The notes: generated from the letters alone by a model not told the origin. DNA of 64,000 nt from Acidobacteriota bacterium (GCA_028875575.1 JAPPDF010000101.1:1-64000), one strand, 5' to 3'. Positions 33,510 through 43,026 are shown, counted from the stretch's first letter. Numbers and translations: made by a program.

Positions 33510-35518
33510 TACCAGATATAGTCCTTGGCCAGCGGCCTCTTGTCGAACCCGTCCAGAACGTGAACGACCCGGATCTTTTTGACGCTGACCGGAGAGAGCT
33601 GTCCGATGGGCAGATAGACGATCTTGCGCCCCATCCTGGAGGCAACGGTGCGAAAGATGGATCGGGGCGGACGGGCCGCCACGTAGACCACGAATCTCTC
33701 CAGCGTGTAGTCCAGACCCGCCAGCAGCAGGGTCTCCGCCTTGCTTTCCGCCATCCCGTAGTCCGGGTCCTGCCAGACGTCCAGCATGCGGCGCGGAGGG
33801 TAGGAGAGCAGGAAGCCGCCATACTCGGCCCGGGAAATCCCCGGTCCCACGATCCGCTCGTAGGGGTTGGTGGAATAGAAGGCCATGTCCGATTCCTGCG
33901 CATGCTCCCCCAGCCAGGTTGTGCACCAGTGGTAGCGGTTCTCCAGGTCCTCGTCAAAGACGACCACCACGGCCCCCACCTCACCCGAGACCCGCTGGTA
34001 CTCCCGGACGTACAATTGCCCCTGGTGCCAGTTCCGCAGTGTCTCGCGGACGTCGATGCCGTCCAGCAGGGAGGTCTTGAAGACTTCCACCCTGGACCTT
34101 TCCGCCGAAAGAACGCTTTTCCCCTTTTTCTTGAGGAATGCCCCGTAGTCTTCCAGGACCAGGTCCTCGGGAGGGTAGGAACAGATGCCGCTGCCGTCGA
34201 ATTGGCGGGCCCATTCGCCCGGCGCCGATTCCTTTCTGCGGCCCCTCAGACCATAGGGGCGCACCCGGGTCTTGCGTCGGGGCAACCGGCGCCTGAGCTG
34301 GATTCGCCTCATGTTGGCGTAAAGCTCTTCTCCTGAAATCCTGACGGTCATGAGATCCGACTGGGTCCTTTGGTGAGGAGTGCCGCCGGCCAGTTCCCAA
34401 AGATCCCAGGCGTAGTTGTCGTCCACCACCGAACGGGCCGAAACCGTCAGGTCAAAGAGTCCGGCCACCAGTTGCCGGTCCAGGAAAGCCAGGTTTCGAG
34501 CGTAGCGCCCCAGCAAGCGTCGTTGCCAGTGAGAGACCTTTTCGCCGGTGGCTGCGCCGTATCGACTTTCCGATTCAGCCAGAAGCCGGAAAACCATGCG
34601 CTGGCGGTCGATGCTCCGGACGCCTGCCACAGGCGCATTATCCTCGGAAGCACCGGTGCGCCGGGCCGGCCTGGCCCTCCACCTCACCCTCCTGGCCGTT
34701 CGTTCCACGATGGACTCCAGGGACTGCAGCGGATCCTCCACCGGGGAGGTAATCACCCTGAAGGGTTGGTTGCCGTGCCCGGGCAGCGGGTCGGATGTGA
34801 CTGACTCAACCCTCCCGGCCTGCGAGGGCCGGCGGCAGCGCTCGTAGACTGCCTGGAAAAAGGGAGGCTCCAGCAGCACTTCGGCCAGGCACTCGGGGTG
34901 GAGGTTGAGCACCTGAATTCCGGTCCGTCTCTGGTGTGCCAGGGGCTCGGCCTGGGGCTTTTCGAGGGCCTTGAGCACCAGGGGAAATAGATTCAGGGAA
35001 AGCACTACCCAGACGGCTTGCCGTCCGGGGAGCGATTGCAGTCTCCAGGCCATGCCTTGAGCCTGCCGGCGAAGCTGGTGTCCGGCCGGCCGGGGGTAGG
35101 CGAGCCAGCTCTCCACAAACCTTGAATAACCGATTCGCCGAACCGCGTAGGAGTCGGGATAATTCTCCGGGGGATGGGCCGGCCGGTCCAGGTCGGGATC
35201 CACGAAGTGGGCAGCGGCATTCACCTCCCGGCCGCTGCGAAGCGCCTCCATGAAGGGGTCGGTAATTTCTACAGGGACGTAGACGGCATCCTGTCCGGAT
35301 TTGTCCGGGTAGAGGATCACCGAAAACTCCGGTAGCCGGCTCACGGCCCGGAGGGTCGCCGCCTTCAGCGTTTGGGGCAGCTCGACGGCGATCCGTCGGG
35401 GGCGATGGGCCAGGATGGCCCGCCGAACTTCAGCGGCGAACTCCATTCGCCCGGGCACCACCGGCAGAAAGCGAAAGCGCCCTCGCCTCCAGCCGTCCGC
35501 CTTTTCAGTGCCGCCCAT
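33509..35518 (-). CDS. unassigned 669-residue protein of a MoxR operon
   Basis: I do not recognise the family with certainty. The N-terminus (FLPVVPGRMEFAAEVRRAIL, then RPRRIAVELPQTL) resembles the Ere/ChaN/TraB type of fold seen in DUF5682 proteins that accompany MoxR ATPases. The middle (about 290-400) is helical with WQRRLLGRYARNLAFLDRQL. The last 200 residues are rich in likely conserved motifs: KTSLLDGIDVRETLRNWHQG, VVVVFDED, TTWLGEHAQESDMAFY, YGGFLLSYPPRRMLDVW and YVAARPPRS. No signal peptide or membrane span. It overlaps the ATPase end by 14 bp and the Mut7-C start by 1 bp, so it is a core part of the operon. Confidence 0.75.
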   Translation of the reverse strand: MGGTEKADGWRRGRFRFLPVVPGRMEFAAEVRRAILAHRPRRIAVELPQTLKAATLRAVSRLPEFSVILYPDKSGQDAVYVPVEITDPFMEALRSGREVNAAAHFVDPDLDRPAHPPENYPDSYAVRRIGYSRFVESWLAYPRPAGHQLRRQAQGMAWRLQSLPGRQAVWVVLSLNLFPLVLKALEKPQAEPLAHQRRTGIQVLNLHPECLAEVLLEPPFFQAVYERCRRPSQAGRVESVTSDPLPGHGNQPFRVITSPVEDPLQSLESIVERTARRVRWRARPARRTGASEDNAPVAGVRSIDRQRMVFRLLAESESRYGAATGEKVSHWQRRLLGRYARNLAFLDRQLVAGLFDLTVSARSVVDDNYAWDLWELAGGTPHQRTQSDLMTVRISGEELYANMRRIQLRRRLPRRKTRVRPYGLRGRRKESAPGEWARQFDGSGICSYPPEDLVLEDYGAFLKKKGKSVLSAERSRVEVFKTSLLDGIDVRETLRNWHQGQLYVREYQRVSGEVGAVVVVFDEDLENRYHWCTTWLGEHAQESDMAFYSTNPYERIVGPGISRAEYGGFLLSYPPRRMLDVWQDPDYGMAESKAETLLLAGLDYTLERFVVYVAARPPRSIFRTVASRMGRKIVYLPIGQLSPVSVKKIRVVHVLDGFDKRPLAKDYIW

Positions 35519-36353
35519 AACGGAGGGCCTCCTGGCCGAGGGTCTGCAGGATGGCAGTCTCCAGCGCGCGGGCGCGGCCCCGTCCCGGAGACATTTCGGC
35601 CAGCTTCATGGCGAATCTGGCGATGTTGATTCCATCCCGGACGGTGTAACGCTCGTCGGCCTCATGGGCTGCCTGCAGAAAATCGGTGACGTAGTCCAGG
35701 ACCTCCTGCTCGGCAAAAGGCAGATTTTCGCGAAGGATGTGCAGCTCTTCCTCCCGCTCCGGGAACTCGAGCAGGATTTGAGGCTGCAGCCGGGAATGAA
35801 TGTATTCCGGCAGCTCAAAGGTGGAAGCGTCGTCGTTCATGGTGGCGACCAGGCGAAAATTGGGATGGGCCTTGATCTTGATCCCGGCCACGATGGATTC
35901 CACGTATCGCCGGTTGTCGAGCAGCGGGGCCAGGCTGGCCCAACTCTTTTCGCTCATGCGATTGCCCTCGTCCAGGATCACCACTCCGCCCCTCACCATG
36001 GCGGTCACCAACGGCGAGGCCACGTAGCGAAGCTTTCCCTGCGACTCGATCACCGGGGTGACCAGCAAGTCTTCGGGACGGGTGTCCAGCGTCGCCTGCA
36101 GGATATAGACTTCCCTTCCCAGCCGCTTGCCCACGGCGTAGGCCAGGGTCGTCTTCCCCACGCCCGGCTTGCCCAGCAGCCGGGGGTTCATCGGCAGATC
36201 CTGGTTGTTGACAACCATCCAGGCGGCCATGAGCTGGCGAATGAGCTCCTCCTGGCCAACCCACTGAATGGGCAATTCATCCGGATGAGCCAGGTGAATG
36301 CGGACGCCGTCGATGTCGACGCTCTGAAGAGTTTGAGGCGATTGCGCGGTCAT
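35505..36353 (-). CDS. MoxR-family AAA+ ATPase
   Basis: 282 residues. Walker A GKPGVGKTT (about residue 60), Walker B GGVVILDEGNR with the MoxR-type Asn, sensor 1 LVATMNDD, and arginine finger region EYIHSRLQP. MoxR proteins remodel or load cofactors into partner proteins, often with a vWA protein, which is absent here. ATG at 36353, with a TTG 6 bp upstream as an alternative. It heads the operon with the 669-residue protein, the Mut7-C RNase and the GGT-like enzyme, from a promoter at 36427-36432. Confidence 0.92.
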   Translation of the reverse strand: MTAQSPQTLQSVDIDGVRIHLAHPDELPIQWVGQEELIRQLMAAWMVVNNQDLPMNPRLLGKPGVGKTTLAYAVGKRLGREVYILQATLDTRPEDLLVTPVIESQGKLRYVASPLVTAMVRGGVVILDEGNRMSEKSWASLAPLLDNRRYVESIVAGIKIKAHPNFRLVATMNDDASTFELPEYIHSRLQPQILLEFPEREEELHILRENLPFAEQEVLDYVTDFLQAAHEADERYTVRDGINIARFAMKLAEMSPGRGRARALETAILQTLGQEALRYGRH

Positions 36354-36410
36354 AGGCAATTAAAGAACGATCCACGAAGGGATGAGATTCGGCGACGGAG
36401 CAAAACTTGC

Positions 36411-36432
36411 TATAATTCGGTTCAGGATTATA
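36411..36432. promoter_or_regulatory. back-to-back extended -10 promoters
   Basis: On the plus strand TGCTATAAT ends at 36416, an extended -10 directed at the coiled-coil gene (36509). On the minus strand TGATATAAT ends at 36427 (complement of ATTATATCA), directed at the MoxR operon. The two -10 boxes are 10 bp apart, so the polymerases would compete. Neither has a clear -35, as expected for the extended type. Confidence 0.55.
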
Positions 36433-36508
36433 TCAGGCCGCCTTACAACGGTGGAGGTCGGGTTCCAAGCCATCTTCCCGGTCCGCCGATGCAACCAGGA
36501 GCCATTGC

Positions 36509-37534
36509 ATGACCAGGGCCGCCAAAAACGGCCTGCAGGCATCCGACAAGTTTGCGCCCCCTTCTCTTCGCTCAACCCTTTTCCTGCCGGAAACACTTGA
36601 TTCCCAGCATCGACCGGCTCTCCCGGCCAACGCGATGATCGCACTTCGCCTGACATTCATCCTCTTCATCCTGCTCTGGACGCTTACTCAGGAACTGAAG
36701 GCCCAGAGCCTGACGGAGGTTGCCAGCAAGGAACGCGGTCGTCGGGCCCAACTGCCCCATGCGGCTGTCATCCATACCAACGAAACCCTGCAGGCTCACG
36801 CCAGCCGGCTTGCAGTTTCCTCCTCCACCAGGGCAGCGCCCGCTGTGTCCCCGCGCCGACCTTCCCGGCCCGCAGACCTATCCGGTACGACCCGGGAGGA
36901 GCGCGGCTGGAGCCGGCGCTTTCTCCAAGCCAAAGCCAGGCTGGCAACCGCCGAACAGCGTCACCAGGCGCTGCGGGCCAAGCTGGAGGGCCTGAACCTC
37001 AAGCTCCAGGGCGATCCGTTTCGCCAGACCACGGTAACCGACCCCGCTCGCGTCTATGGTCCACTGATCGCCCAGGCGGAGCAGCGGATTGAACAACGCC
37101 GGCAGGTCCTCTCCAGGGCCCGGCGAGAACTTGCCGACCTTCGCGAGCGCCTGCGCAAGAGCGGAAAGCCCCTGTCCTGGGAGCACTCTCGGGCCGCCCT
37201 GGACCACCGGATCGGCGAGGGAACCGCCGATGGGACGGAGGGCCCCGTGCTCAGGGATCGAGCCTACTGGCAACGGCAACTGAGCCTCGTCGACCAGCGC
37301 TTCCGCTCACGAATTGCCCCGCTGGAACTCGAGCGGTTTCAGCTGGTGCATCGGCGCATTCCGCAGAAAGGGGAGGCTCTGGAGGTTGACAGCACCCCGG
37401 GGCTGGGCCTGCCCCCGGGAGTCGCGGACATCAACCGTAGAATCCGGCAACTGAGAAGCCGGAAAACCGAGGAGAAACGAGCCTTGGTGGGACACGCCCT
37501 GCGGTCAGGGGCCTTGCCGGGGTGGTTTCGCTGA
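36509..37534 (+). CDS. secreted or anchored coiled-coil hypothetical protein
   Basis: 341 residues from the ATG with AGGAG 7 nt upstream, or 299 from an internal ATG at 36635. A hydrophobic segment (LRLTFILFILLWTLTQ) precedes a Pro/Ser-rich linker. A long charged helical region follows (RRFLQAKARLATAEQRHQALRAKLEGL ... QRIEQRRQVLSRARRELADLRERLRK), a likely coiled coil. I cannot assign a function. It is divergent from the MoxR operon and 39 bp upstream of the PBP gene, so it may share expression with the latter and act in the envelope. Confidence 0.7.
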   Translation: MTRAAKNGLQASDKFAPPSLRSTLFLPETLDSQHRPALPANAMIALRLTFILFILLWTLTQELKAQSLTEVASKERGRRAQLPHAAVIHTNETLQAHASRLAVSSSTRAAPAVSPRRPSRPADLSGTTREERGWSRRFLQAKARLATAEQRHQALRAKLEGLNLKLQGDPFRQTTVTDPARVYGPLIAQAEQRIEQRRQVLSRARRELADLRERLRKSGKPLSWEHSRAALDHRIGEGTADGTEGPVLRDRAYWQRQLSLVDQRFRSRIAPLELERFQLVHRRIPQKGEALEVDSTPGLGLPPGVADINRRIRQLRSRKTEEKRALVGHALRSGALPGWFR

Positions 37535-37573
37535 TCGCTGCCCCCCGGCCGCTTGTATAGGAAACCGATAGAC

Positions 37574-40084
37574 ATGTTCCGCTCCAGGAAGAAGAAATCC
37601 GCGAGAAAGAAGACCCGGGTAAAGGCCAGGTGGTGGTACTGGCCCTGGTTTCATTCGACCTGGTCCAAGGTGTTGCTGACCCTGGGGATTTTCGCTTTCG
37701 TCGCGGTCAGCTTTGTCCTCATCGACACCTACCAGCAGTTCTCCCGGCAAATTGACCGCAAGATTTCCGGGGAGATTTTTCTCAATACGGCCAAGGTCTA
37801 TACCGCTCCACTGGAGATCTATCCCGGCCAACCCATAGGCCTGGCCCAGATCGAGGGCTACCTGGAGGCTGCAGGGTACAGCCCGAACCAACCCGAGGAG
37901 GGTGCCCAGGGGCACTTCGCTGCAAGCGGAGACGGACTGCAAATCTATCCGGGAGAACATGCCTACGGAGGGAGCGCCGGGGCGGTCCGGATCGAGTTCG
38001 ACCAAGACGGCATCGAAAATATTGTCTCCCTGTCCGACCGGAGCCTGCTCGAATTCTACGATCTGGAACCCCGGCTGATCACCCACCTGTTCGACAAGAG
38101 TCGTGAAAAGCGCCGCCTGATCGAGTACTGGGAAATCCCTCAGGTGCTCAGGGACGCCGTGCTGGCGATCGAGGACCGCCGGTTCTTCTCACATTACGGT
38201 TTCGATCCCATCGCCCTGGTCAGCGTGGCTCTGGGGGGATTTGAACGGGGAGCCAGCACCATCACCCAGCAACTGGTGCGATCTTCCAGCTTCTGGTTGA
38301 CACGGGAGAGACGGGTGATCCGCAAGGCCAAAGAGATTTACATGTCCACCATCCTGGAGACACGGCTGTCCAAGGAGGAAATCTTCACCCTCTACTCCAA
38401 CGACATCTACCTGGGACAGAGCGGTTCTTTCAGTATCAACGGATTCGGTGAAGCCGCCACCGCCTACTTCAACAAGGACATCAAGGACCTCGACCTGCCG
38501 GAAGCCGCCCTGCTGGCGGGACTGATTCAGTCTCCGAACCGCTACAGCCCCACCAGGCGTCCGGAAAGAGCCATGCGTCGCCGAAACGTGGTGTTGATGG
38601 CAATGCTGGAAACCGGCAGCATCACGCCGGAACAGTATCAGGCAGCCATCAAGGCGCCCTTGGAGGTCGCTCCCCACAGCGTGGATCAGAACGACGCCCC
38701 CTACTTTGTGGACATGCTCAAGGACCGCTTGCTGCAGACCTACTCCGACGATGAACTGCTCACCAAGCGCTTCAAGGTCTACACCACCCTGGACGCCGAC
38801 CTGCAATCCATTGCCTACAAGGTCGTGCGGGACGGCGCCGAGCTGGCGGATCAGACCCGGGCCCATCGGCAACGGCGTGGTCCCAGGGCCAGATGGGATC
38901 CGGCCTCCCACCCAAAGTATGAAATCCCTCCCGATGAGCGGGTGCAGGTCTGCCTGATTGCCCTGGATGCCGTCACCGGAGAGATTCGAGCCCTGGTGGG
39001 CGGCCGGGATTACGGGACCAGCCAGTTGAATCGGGTGACCTACGCCAAGCGACAACCCGGCTCCATCTTCAAGCCCTTCGTCTTCGCTGCCGCCATCAAC
39101 TCGGCCATCAAACACACCGAACCCCTGGTCACGCCCTCGACCATGGTGGAAGACATCAAGACGGTCTTCAATTTCAACGAGGAACCCTACGAGCCCAACA
39201 ATTACGGGGAAAAATTCTTCGGGCCGGTGACCCTGCGACGGGCGCTCACCAAGTCACTCAACGTGGCCACCATAAAATTCGCCGAAATGATCGGTTGGCA
39301 GAAGGTGGTCGATCTGGCGATATCCGCCGGCATGAACGACCGCATTCTGGCCACTCCGGCAGCCGCCCTGGGTTCCTACGAGGTCACTCCCCTGGAGATG
39401 GCGGAGGCCTTCACCATCTTCGCCAATCAGGGTATTCGGGTGGAGCCTCGGATCATTCGCGACGTGGTCAATGGTGACGGCGAAACCATCTTCAGCTCGG
39501 AGATCTCGTCCGAAGAGGTTATCGACCCGAGCGTGGCCTACCTGATGACCAACCTGATGGAAGGGGTGATCAATCGGGGCACCGGCATTCGGGCTCGGCT
39601 GATGGGTTTTCGGAAGCCGGCGGCGGGCAAGACCGGGACCTCCCATGACGGCTGGTTCGCCGGCTACACCAGCGGGCTGCTCTGCATTGTCTGGGTAGGG
39701 TTTGACGACAATCGGGAACTGATGCTGGAGGGGTCCACTTCGGCCCTGCCCATCTGGACGGACTTCATGAAGCAGGCCACCGAACTTGAACCCTGGCTGG
39801 CCGAGGATGAATTCCAGCCCCCGGAGGAAGGCATGGTTCGGGTCCACATCGACGAAGAGACCGGCCTACTGGCCACGCCCGATTGTCAGAGCGTCATTTA
39901 CGAGCACTACATTGCCGGCAGCGAGCCGACCCAGCGCTGCAGCCATTCCGCTCACGAGTGGCTTTACGACCAGCGCCAACTGAGCAACGAGGCCGGAGCC
40001 ACCCAGGACGAAGAGGAACAGCCTGCACAGCCCCCCTCCAAGAAGACCAACCGCTTCAAGCGAATTTTCTCAAAGATTTTCTAA
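37574..40084 (+). CDS. class A penicillin-binding protein (PBP1b-like)
   Basis: 836 residues. A short basic cytoplasmic tail is followed by a membrane anchor (VLLTLGIFAFVAVSFVLI) and a UB2H-like region. The glycosyltransferase 51 domain has EDRRFFSHYGFDP and GASTITQQLVR. The transpeptidase domain has SxxK in PGSIFKPF, SxN as KSLN and KTG as GKTGTSHDGW. It polymerises and cross-links peptidoglycan outside the inner membrane. The first ATG (37574) is chosen; a TTG 21 bp earlier is in frame. Its stop overlaps the stop of the convergent LhgO gene in CTAA. Confidence 0.95.
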   Translation: MFRSRKKKSARKKTRVKARWWYWPWFHSTWSKVLLTLGIFAFVAVSFVLIDTYQQFSRQIDRKISGEIFLNTAKVYTAPLEIYPGQPIGLAQIEGYLEAAGYSPNQPEEGAQGHFAASGDGLQIYPGEHAYGGSAGAVRIEFDQDGIENIVSLSDRSLLEFYDLEPRLITHLFDKSREKRRLIEYWEIPQVLRDAVLAIEDRRFFSHYGFDPIALVSVALGGFERGASTITQQLVRSSSFWLTRERRVIRKAKEIYMSTILETRLSKEEIFTLYSNDIYLGQSGSFSINGFGEAATAYFNKDIKDLDLPEAALLAGLIQSPNRYSPTRRPERAMRRRNVVLMAMLETGSITPEQYQAAIKAPLEVAPHSVDQNDAPYFVDMLKDRLLQTYSDDELLTKRFKVYTTLDADLQSIAYKVVRDGAELADQTRAHRQRRGPRARWDPASHPKYEIPPDERVQVCLIALDAVTGEIRALVGGRDYGTSQLNRVTYAKRQPGSIFKPFVFAAAINSAIKHTEPLVTPSTMVEDIKTVFNFNEEPYEPNNYGEKFFGPVTLRRALTKSLNVATIKFAEMIGWQKVVDLAISAGMNDRILATPAAALGSYEVTPLEMAEAFTIFANQGIRVEPRIIRDVVNGDGETIFSSEISSEEVIDPSVAYLMTNLMEGVINRGTGIRARLMGFRKPAAGKTGTSHDGWFAGYTSGLLCIVWVGFDDNRELMLEGSTSALPIWTDFMKQATELEPWLAEDEFQPPEEGMVRVHIDEETGLLATPDCQSVIYEHYIAGSEPTQRCSHSAHEWLYDQRQLSNEAGATQDEEEQPAQPPSKKTNRFKRIFSKIF

Positions 40085-41280
40085 AAGCGCCGGGCCAACC
40101 GGTCCACCACCAGCCGGCCGATGTTCAAGCAGGCAGTGGCTGCTGGTGAAGGAGCGTTGCACACGTTCAGAACCCGCTGGGTTTCCCGGATATCGAAGTC
40201 ATACACCAGGCTTCCCTGGGGGCTGAGTGCCTGCGCCCGGATTCCCGCCGGCGCCGGGTTCAGGTCGCCGGTGGCGATCTCCGGCACCAGCCGCTGCAGG
40301 GCTTTCACGAAGGCTTTCTTGCTGATGGAGCGCCACATCTCCTCCACACCCACCCGCCAGTATTTCCGCGCCATCCTCAGAAACCCCGGATAGGTCACCG
40401 ATTCGAACAAATCCCGCAGGTTCACGTCAGTAATTCGGTAGCCCTCCCGAGCGAAGGCCAGCACGGCGTTGGGTCCGCACTCCACTCCTCCGGAAATCAT
40501 TCGGGTGAAGTGGACTCCCAGGAAGGGGAAACTGGGATCGGGCACGGGATAGATCAGGCCCCGGCACAGATGGTGCGCTTCCGGCTTGAGCTCATAGTAT
40601 TCTCCGCGAAAGGGCACGATCCTGGCTTCGGGACGAGTCCCGCTGAGCCTGGCCACCCGGTCGGACTGCAACCCGGTGCAATTCACCACGTAGCCGGCCT
40701 CGAAGGTCTCGCCCTGAGACGTCCGCACCCGCACCTTGGATGCATTGGAGTCGATGGCGCTCACCCGGCTATTGGTGACGACCGCCCCTCCGCTTTCCAG
40801 CAGGCATCGAACCAGCGCCTCGCACACCTGGGTGTAGTCGATAATGCCGGCATCGGGGACGTGAATGGCCCGGATGCCTCGAACGGCCGGCTCCAAGTCG
40901 TTGAGCCGCTCCGGTCCCACCAGGGTGCAGCGCACTCCGTTGGCCTGCCCATTGCGATAAATGGCCTCCAGACGGGGAAGTTCCTCCTCCTTGACGGCCA
41001 CGATGACCTTCCCGCAAAGAGCATAGGGAACGCCCTGCCGGTCGCAGAATTCCTGCAGAATGCGCTTGCCGTCCAGGCAGTTGCGGGCCTTGAGGGAGCC
41101 CGGCTGGTAGTAGACGCCCGAGTGTAGCACCCCGGAATTGCGTCCGGTCTGGTGCCGGGCCACCGCCGCTTCCTTCTCCAGGACCAGAACCCGCTTCCCG
41201 GGGAATCGCCGGGTAAGATCGTAGGCGGTGGCCAAGCCCACAATGCCGCCTCCTACAATGATGACCTCCGCCTGTTTCAT
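40081..41280 (-). CDS. lhgO: L-2-hydroxyglutarate oxidase
   Basis: 399 residues. FAD-binding IIVGGGIVGLATAYDLTRR, then EKEAAVARHQTGRNSGVLHSGVYYQPGSLKA, the conserved LhgO block, and later NCTGLQSDRVARLSG. It oxidises L-2-hydroxyglutarate to 2-oxoglutarate, passing electrons to the membrane quinone pool or to oxygen. It repairs a side product of dehydrogenases or works in lysine degradation. It converges on the PBP gene. The hydroxyacid-oxoacid transhydrogenase at 27 kb makes the D-isomer, so the two do not form a simple cycle. Confidence 0.93.
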   Translation of the reverse strand: MKQAEVIIVGGGIVGLATAYDLTRRFPGKRVLVLEKEAAVARHQTGRNSGVLHSGVYYQPGSLKARNCLDGKRILQEFCDRQGVPYALCGKVIVAVKEEELPRLEAIYRNGQANGVRCTLVGPERLNDLEPAVRGIRAIHVPDAGIIDYTQVCEALVRCLLESGGAVVTNSRVSAIDSNASKVRVRTSQGETFEAGYVVNCTGLQSDRVARLSGTRPEARIVPFRGEYYELKPEAHHLCRGLIYPVPDPSFPFLGVHFTRMISGGVECGPNAVLAFAREGYRITDVNLRDLFESVTYPGFLRMARKYWRVGVEEMWRSISKKAFVKALQRLVPEIATGDLNPAPAGIRAQALSPQGSLVYDFDIRETQRVLNVCNAPSPAATACLNIGRLVVDRLARRF

Positions 41281-41334
41281 CGGCTTATCTTCGTGCTAAT
41301 TCGTGTCATTTCGTGACTCGTCTTCACTGACAAT

Positions 41335-41520
41335 CGGCTGTTTCTCCCCTGAGCGGTTCGCAAATTCGTCAGCGAAAGCCTTGCCGTCAATGGCCACAAA
41401 AGGCACAAATTTTTTGTGCCTTTTGTGGTGAACCCGTATTTCTTGCCAAGTCGCACGCGCTATTGAAGGAGACTCTCTACCGACCCCTTTCGCAAAACAC
41501 GGCTCCGTAAAATCTGCCCG
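41335..41520 (-). repeat. CCACAAAA-hairpin element, copy A (minus orientation, diverged)
   Basis: The minus strand reads CAATAGCGCGTGCGACTTGG, then ACCACAAAAGGCACAAAAAA with TTTGTGCCTTTTGTGG pairing back, then GACGAATTTGCGAACCGCTC. It matches the other copies (B at 50800, C at 55857, D at 59222). It occupies most of the 316-bp gap between lhgO and the aminotransferase gene. The rest of the gap has a CGTGCTAATTCGTGTCATTTC repeat-like stretch and no gene. Confidence 0.65.
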
Positions 41521-41596
41521 GTCGTGGGGGACGGGCGCCCGACTGATCTCTGCCAATTCGGGATTCGGCGGCGCTTCAATCGAAACGATCCCTCGC

Positions 41597-42958
41597 TCAG
41601 CGCCCCTCCCTCAACTCCTCGGCGACCGCTTTCACGAACACCTCGAGCATTTCGTCGGCCTGCTCCACCGTCATGGTCAACGGTGGGGCCAGCCCGATCC
41701 AGTGAGGGTCGCAGCGCAGGATCAATCCGTGCTTGATCAATCGCTTCTCGACCTGCTTGCCGAAGCGCCGGTCGTCGGCAAAGGGCTTGCCGGTGTCCAT
41801 GTTCTCCACAAATTCCACGCAACTGAGCGCGCCCCTGCCGCGGACCTCACCCAGAATCCCCAGCGCCCCGATTTCCTCCCGGAGCCTCTTGCGGATGTGG
41901 CGGCCCACCGATGCTCCCTTGGGAATCAAGTCCTCCTTCTCGATCACGTCGATAACCGCCAGGCCCGCGGCCGTGGCAATGGGGTTGCCCCCGAAGGTGT
42001 GCCCGTGGGCGAAGCTGATGTTCTGGCTCTCCTCGCCCCAGAAGGCGGAATAGTGCAACTCGTCCCTGACGATCATGGCAGCCAGGGGTGCGTACCCGCT
42101 GGCGAGTCCCTTGCCGACGCACAGAATATCGGGGGCGACCCCGAAGGTTTGCGCGGCAAACCAGTTTCCGGTCCGGCCCATGCCCGTGATGATTTCGTCA
42201 TAGATCAGCAGCACGCCGTATCGGGAACAGACCTCGCGCACTCCCTGAAAGTATTCCGGTGGAGGAACGACAATGCCTCCGGTATTGCTGATGGGCTCCA
42301 GGATGAATGCCGCCACCGATTCGGGACCTTCGTGACGGATCGTATACTCCAGCATGGCGGCGCCGGGATGGGTGCCGCTGGCTCCGGCCAGATCGAACGG
42401 TCCGGGAAAACAGGCCGGCGGCGGAATATGCACGAAGCCGGTGAGAAAGGGTCCGAACACCGCCTTGCGCGGTCCCCCCAGCCCGGAGGCCGACATGGCC
42501 CCCATGGTCCCCCCGTGGTAACCCAGATAGTTGGCAATCACCTTGTACTTGGCCGGACTACCGCTCTGGCGGTGGTATTGGCGGGCAAACTTGAGTGCCG
42601 ACTCGGTGGCCTCCGATCCCCCGCTGACCAGCTTGACGGTGTCGAGACCTGCCGGGGTGATTTCGGTCAGTTTCTTGGCGAAGCGAACGGTGGTGTCCGA
42701 TACGGCATGCAGCGGCGCCACGAAGCTGACCCTTTCCTGCTGCTTGCGGATGGCCTCGATGACGTGCTCGTTTCCGTGACCGATGTTGACCACGTAGATC
42801 CCGGACACACCGTCGATATAGCGCTTGCCGTCCACATCCGTCAGGTACACCCCCCGGGCTTCCCGGATGATCAACGGATTGGCGGAAAAGACCTTCATCT
42901 GCTGCAGATCCAGCAGCAGGTGTCGGACGTCATTACCGGCAATAAGGGTAGGAGACAT
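41597..42958 (-). CDS. class III PLP-dependent aminotransferase
   Basis: 453 residues. PLP Lys in VGKGLASGYAPL, phosphate loop SGGSEATESALKFAR, and IYDEIITGMGRTG carrying the Asp that bonds the pyridine nitrogen. The substrate could be an omega-amino acid or beta-alanine; sequence alone does not decide. Cytosolic. It is transcribed alone, 68 bp downstream of the GMC pair's last gene, and may be co-expressed with it. Confidence 0.9.
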   Translation of the reverse strand: MSPTLIAGNDVRHLLLDLQQMKVFSANPLIIREARGVYLTDVDGKRYIDGVSGIYVVNIGHGNEHVIEAIRKQQERVSFVAPLHAVSDTTVRFAKKLTEITPAGLDTVKLVSGGSEATESALKFARQYHRQSGSPAKYKVIANYLGYHGGTMGAMSASGLGGPRKAVFGPFLTGFVHIPPPACFPGPFDLAGASGTHPGAAMLEYTIRHEGPESVAAFILEPISNTGGIVVPPPEYFQGVREVCSRYGVLLIYDEIITGMGRTGNWFAAQTFGVAPDILCVGKGLASGYAPLAAMIVRDELHYSAFWGEESQNISFAHGHTFGGNPIATAAGLAVIDVIEKEDLIPKGASVGRHIRKRLREEIGALGILGEVRGRGALSCVEFVENMDTGKPFADDRRFGKQVEKRLIKHGLILRCDPHWIGLAPPLTMTVEQADEMLEVFVKAVAEELREGR

Positions 42959-43026
42959 GGTTACCCCGCATTGGTCACCGGGGCACTCCCGGTGCGATCA
43001 AGGTGGTTAAGGAGAGAGGGAATTCC

